Source of the DNA: an uncultured cyanobacterium
Lineage (GTDB): Bacteria > Cyanobacteriota > Cyanobacteriia > Cyanobacteriales > FACHB-T130
Assembly: GCA_936920195.1 (NCBI GenBank)
Contig: CAKZHE010000062.1
Span: 1 to 56,949, forward strand
Direction: 5' to 3'
DNA length: 56,949 nucleotides
Shown here: piece by piece, positions 54,840-56,949 of the stretch
How the letters are laid out: each line of letters starts with the position of its first letter
How positions within the stretch are numbered: position 1 is the stretch's first letter
Translations under genes and position numbers: made by a program
Notes under the pieces: model-generated
What the model saw: the letters and a program-made list of their open reading frames with translations, nothing else
Database searches by the model: none
What the model was told of the DNA's origin: nothing

Positions 54840-55583
54840 TCAACCCTTACTCCGGACTAAAAAACCTTTCTCCTTCAAGAAAATTCCTAGGGCAACAAAG
54901 AGAACAATAATTAATGCTCCGATACCGATAGGACTGGGCAACCAAAAGACAAATTCTAAATGATTAATTTGTCCCGGTTGTAAATGCCAAATAGTTTGGT
55001 TTCCTTGGTTGACAAATTCTGGCGCTATCGCATCGCTTTTGCCAGAAACATCTTTTCCACCCCAAGGCGATCGCACCCTAAAATCCAAATTAATTAAGGA
55101 ACCTGGACTAATTAGTACCGCCCCTTCCTGGGAAGCCACACCTAGGGAACGCAGATCCACATCATAGACTAAATGATTGCGAATAAAGAAGATAAAGTTG
55201 CCTTGACTAACTTTGAGGTGAGAGCTAATTTTGGGCAAATCTGCTAATTCTGCCTGGGCGACTTCCGCATTCGCTTGCTCTACTGGATTGAAAAAGCGGT
55301 TAAATTTCTCTTCCAATTCCTTGCCGCTGGCAAAGGGAATGGTGACGATGGTTTCCTGGGGCGATACCCGCTGAATTCTCCCATCTAGCTCCCGCGATCG
55401 CTTTTTGATGCTCTCCAACCACTGCTGGACGGTAGACTTGCTAAAACTGGTTAATTGCTCGCCCAATTGAATCCGCTGGACAATCGCGCCGCGATGTTCC
55501 CCGTCAAAGTTCACCCCCAAGTCGTACTGCACGCAGCCAGAAAGCGCTAGCGCCGCCAACAGTGCCACCCCCAGCACCCGCAT
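54840..55583 (-). CDS. DUF3153 family lipoprotein with C-terminal membrane helix
   Basis: From the ATG at 55581-55583 the 247-residue protein starts with a lipoprotein signal peptide (MRVLGVALLAALALSGC, lipobox LSGC). YDLGVNFDGEHRGAIVQRIQ and VSPQETIVTIPFASGKELEE are typical of DUF3153, a cyanobacterial and plastid-related family. A C-terminal helix (IGIGALIIVLFVALGIFLKE) would anchor it a second time. The open frame continues 29 codons upstream to a GTG at 55670; I prefer the start at the signal peptide. Function is not known. Confidence 0.83.
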   Translation of the reverse strand: MRVLGVALLAALALSGCVQYDLGVNFDGEHRGAIVQRIQLGEQLTSFSKSTVQQWLESIKKRSRELDGRIQRVSPQETIVTIPFASGKELEEKFNRFFNPVEQANAEVAQAELADLPKISSHLKVSQGNFIFFIRNHLVYDVDLRSLGVASQEGAVLISPGSLINLDFRVRSPWGGKDVSGKSDAIAPEFVNQGNQTIWHLQPGQINHLEFVFWLPSPIGIGALIIVLFVALGIFLKEKGFLVRSKG

Positions 55584-55845
55584 TTTCTGCCAGATGGGGG
55601 CAATCGCTCTATTCTTGCTCTTATTCCCTTTCAAAATCGCGGTTATCACTGGTTCTCTCCGGTTTTCCACCTCGCCATCATTATGTTAAGGCTTTCTCTG
55701 ACTCCATTCCAAATGTTGCCCAGATTGATTTTCCTGACTAGGGTTCCCCGTTTAGATGGTAGCAGATCCAGGGATACTTTGTGATTCCCCTAGAAAATAT
55801 CTTCAATATATGTTAGTGATCAATTAAAGTAACGGGACATTAAGC

Positions 55846-56247
55846 ATGGTTAATAAAAGTGAAAGTGTAGGTATAAAGTTTTATGTTCTGGAGAAACTAA
55901 GAAATGAATTTAAAGCCGAATGCGCCCGCCACGGCAGAAGTATGGGTGAAGCTTTAGCCGCCCTCATGCAAATAGTTGTGGAATCTCCAGAATTATTCTT
56001 TGATCGATTACCGGAGGAGGAAATTAGTATTGCGAATCTGATTGCTTCCTTCCCGGACTTACCAGAGTTAGCTAAAAATAGCTATATTCCTTTGGAGAGA
56101 TTGCAAGAGTTACTAGCGGGAGCCTACGCTTCCGATCGGGAGTTGATTGGTCTGGCAAGAGTATTGCTCAAAAATGGCAAGCCCAGACATCCAATCGATC
56201 TAAAAATGATTCGCGATCGCACGTTCCTAGGGCAAAATCCAGAGTGA
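55846..56247 (+). CDS. small protein with ribbon-helix-helix-like N-terminus
   Basis: The 133-residue protein begins VGIKFYVLEKLRNEFKAECA, then RHGRSMGEALAALM, a pattern like ribbon-helix-helix DNA-binding proteins or ParD/CopG antitoxins. The acidic, Pro/Leu-rich rest (EEISIANLIASFPDLPELAK) shows no known domain. No toxin-like gene accompanies it. The start has only a weak upstream purine stretch. A DNA-binding regulator is possible but unproven. Confidence 0.6.
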   Translation: MVNKSESVGIKFYVLEKLRNEFKAECARHGRSMGEALAALMQIVVESPELFFDRLPEEEISIANLIASFPDLPELAKNSYIPLERLQELLAGAYASDRELIGLARVLLKNGKPRHPIDLKMIRDRTFLGQNPE

Positions 56248-56257
56248 TTTTAGCAAC

Positions 56258-56857
56258 TTATGGCGATCGCTCCGGCACAGGCCAAGGTTGAGAGGGAGCA
56301 GTACGGGAATTGCTGCGGGAATGCCCCAGCATCTCCGAAGCGAAATAATAACCAGCATAGGCCGGAACCACAATAGCTAAGATAGCCGCGATCGCCCCTA
56401 AACCACTCATAGCCGAGAAGGAAGAGCCATAATGACAGCGATAGGGGTCATAGGTCAAATGATCGGAATTAATTAACTCCCGCAAAGCCATAGGGCGTTT
56501 AAAGCGGACTCGACGATCATCTAACTTTTCTACCATTACCCAACCAGCTTGAGCTTCTTCTTCGCAGAGATGCTGAAAAATAGCGGGATTGCGAAACAGA
56601 TCCCGGTTAGCCCGGACAATTTTAAATTCCCAACCCGTGGCGGGGGGTTCAGAGGGAACCGATTTGCCATTGCCATTGGGCGATGACTCGGTGATGGTAG
56701 CCCGATCTTCGGGAGATTCATAAGTGGTCAATCTTTCTTCCTCCTCAGCTTCTTGTGGTCTGGGGACAACCTGCTGCTGGCGCATCCACCAACTAGCGAC
56801 TATTGCCTCCAAACCCAGACCGCCGATTGCCAAGCTAGAAATTACTATTTCGAGCAT
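56258..56857 (-). CDS. membrane protein of unknown function
   Basis: The 199-residue protein has a short hydrophobic N-terminus (IVISSLAIGGLGLEAIVASW) and an acidic, disordered linker. The central globular segment is WEFKIVRANRDLFRNPAIFQ followed by EEEAQAGWVMVEKLDDRRVR, and there is a second membrane helix at about residues 153-175 (GLGAIAAILAIVVPAYAGYY). The middle segment resembles a small alpha-beta domain found in several cyanobacterial membrane proteins. It converges with the preceding gene, with 10 bp between stops. Function unknown. Confidence 0.72.
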   Translation of the reverse strand: MLEIVISSLAIGGLGLEAIVASWWMRQQQVVPRPQEAEEEERLTTYESPEDRATITESSPNGNGKSVPSEPPATGWEFKIVRANRDLFRNPAIFQHLCEEEAQAGWVMVEKLDDRRVRFKRPMALRELINSDHLTYDPYRCHYGSSFSAMSGLGAIAAILAIVVPAYAGYYFASEMLGHSRSNSRTAPSQPWPVPERSP

Positions 56858-56879
56858 ATAAGCTATTAGATGGTGAACT

Positions 56880-56949
56880 ACCAGACGCTGACCGCCTAAG
56901 CGGTACAGCGCTGGCTTCCTGATTCAACGGGGATAGCGTCCAACAAAAC
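56880..56949. other. possible IS200/IS605 end or repeat at the window edge
   Basis: ACCGC-CTAA-GCGGT (56891-56904) is a small perfect hairpin followed by CAGCGCTG. Subterminal hairpins of IS200/IS605 elements look similar, but no transposase is visible before the window ends, so this is only a suggestion. Confidence 0.25.

Overview
The window reads as a chromosomal segment of a cyanobacterium. The octamer GCGATCGC (HIP1) recurs throughout, several families are essentially cyanobacterial (DUF3370, DUF3153, the UbiA-type solanesyl transferase, PhnD-EAL signalling proteins, an HstK-like Ser/Thr kinase plus histidine kinase fusion), and intergenic DNA is crowded with short palindromic repeats typical of filamentous species. 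I cannot name a genus from sequence alone.

Layout. 0-5.4 kb: a TnpB gene whose element ends inside a broken formylglycine-generating-enzyme-like gene, pyrE, a secreted protein, an internally deleted TnpB remnant, a class II tRNA gene with a CAU anticodon, and a CNNM/CorC membrane protein. 5.4-13 kb: a PhnD-EAL chimera, a serine-hydrolase-like protein, a DUF5009 acyltransferase, a polysaccharide deacetylase, a DUF3370 protein and an RRM RNA-binding protein. 13-20 kb is an accessory island: a retropepsin-like protease with a small partner, an HTH/pentapeptide/nuclease-like protein, a truncated adenylate kinase translationally coupled to a three-gene cassette (helical adaptor, TPR protein, membrane protein with a possible PH-like domain), then a dynamin-like GTPase operon. 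20-24 kb: a pentapeptide protein, pyrG, a duplicated-domain protein and nested repeats.

24-38 kb: a ROK sugar kinase, then a run of surface-modification genes: methyltransferase-TPR, an orphan ABC permease, two tandem paralogous methyltransferases, a type IV pilin, a GT41 glycosyltransferase, an FkbM methyltransferase, and two glycosyltransferase proteins sharing an unnamed C-terminal domain. 38-44 kb: DUF427, a zinc-ribbon/TPR/LivK-like receptor, a repeat-rich gap, ubiA and ppx.

44-53 kb: an 1811-residue kinase/ATPase/GAF/histidine kinase, a cytochrome P450 and a divergent sesquiterpene-type synthase. The gene content resembles terpene synthase/P450/two-component miniclusters described in Nostoc. 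53-57 kb: a degraded IS200/IS605 element inside a broken DUF2887 (Rpn-like) gene, a DUF3153 lipoprotein and two hypothetical proteins.

Most notable: the three-gene cassette behind a truncated adk, the class II tRNA with CAU anticodon, the terpene/P450/kinase neighbourhood with a non-standard synthase active site, three TnpB genes each damaged at a different part of the RuvC site, and several repeat elements.
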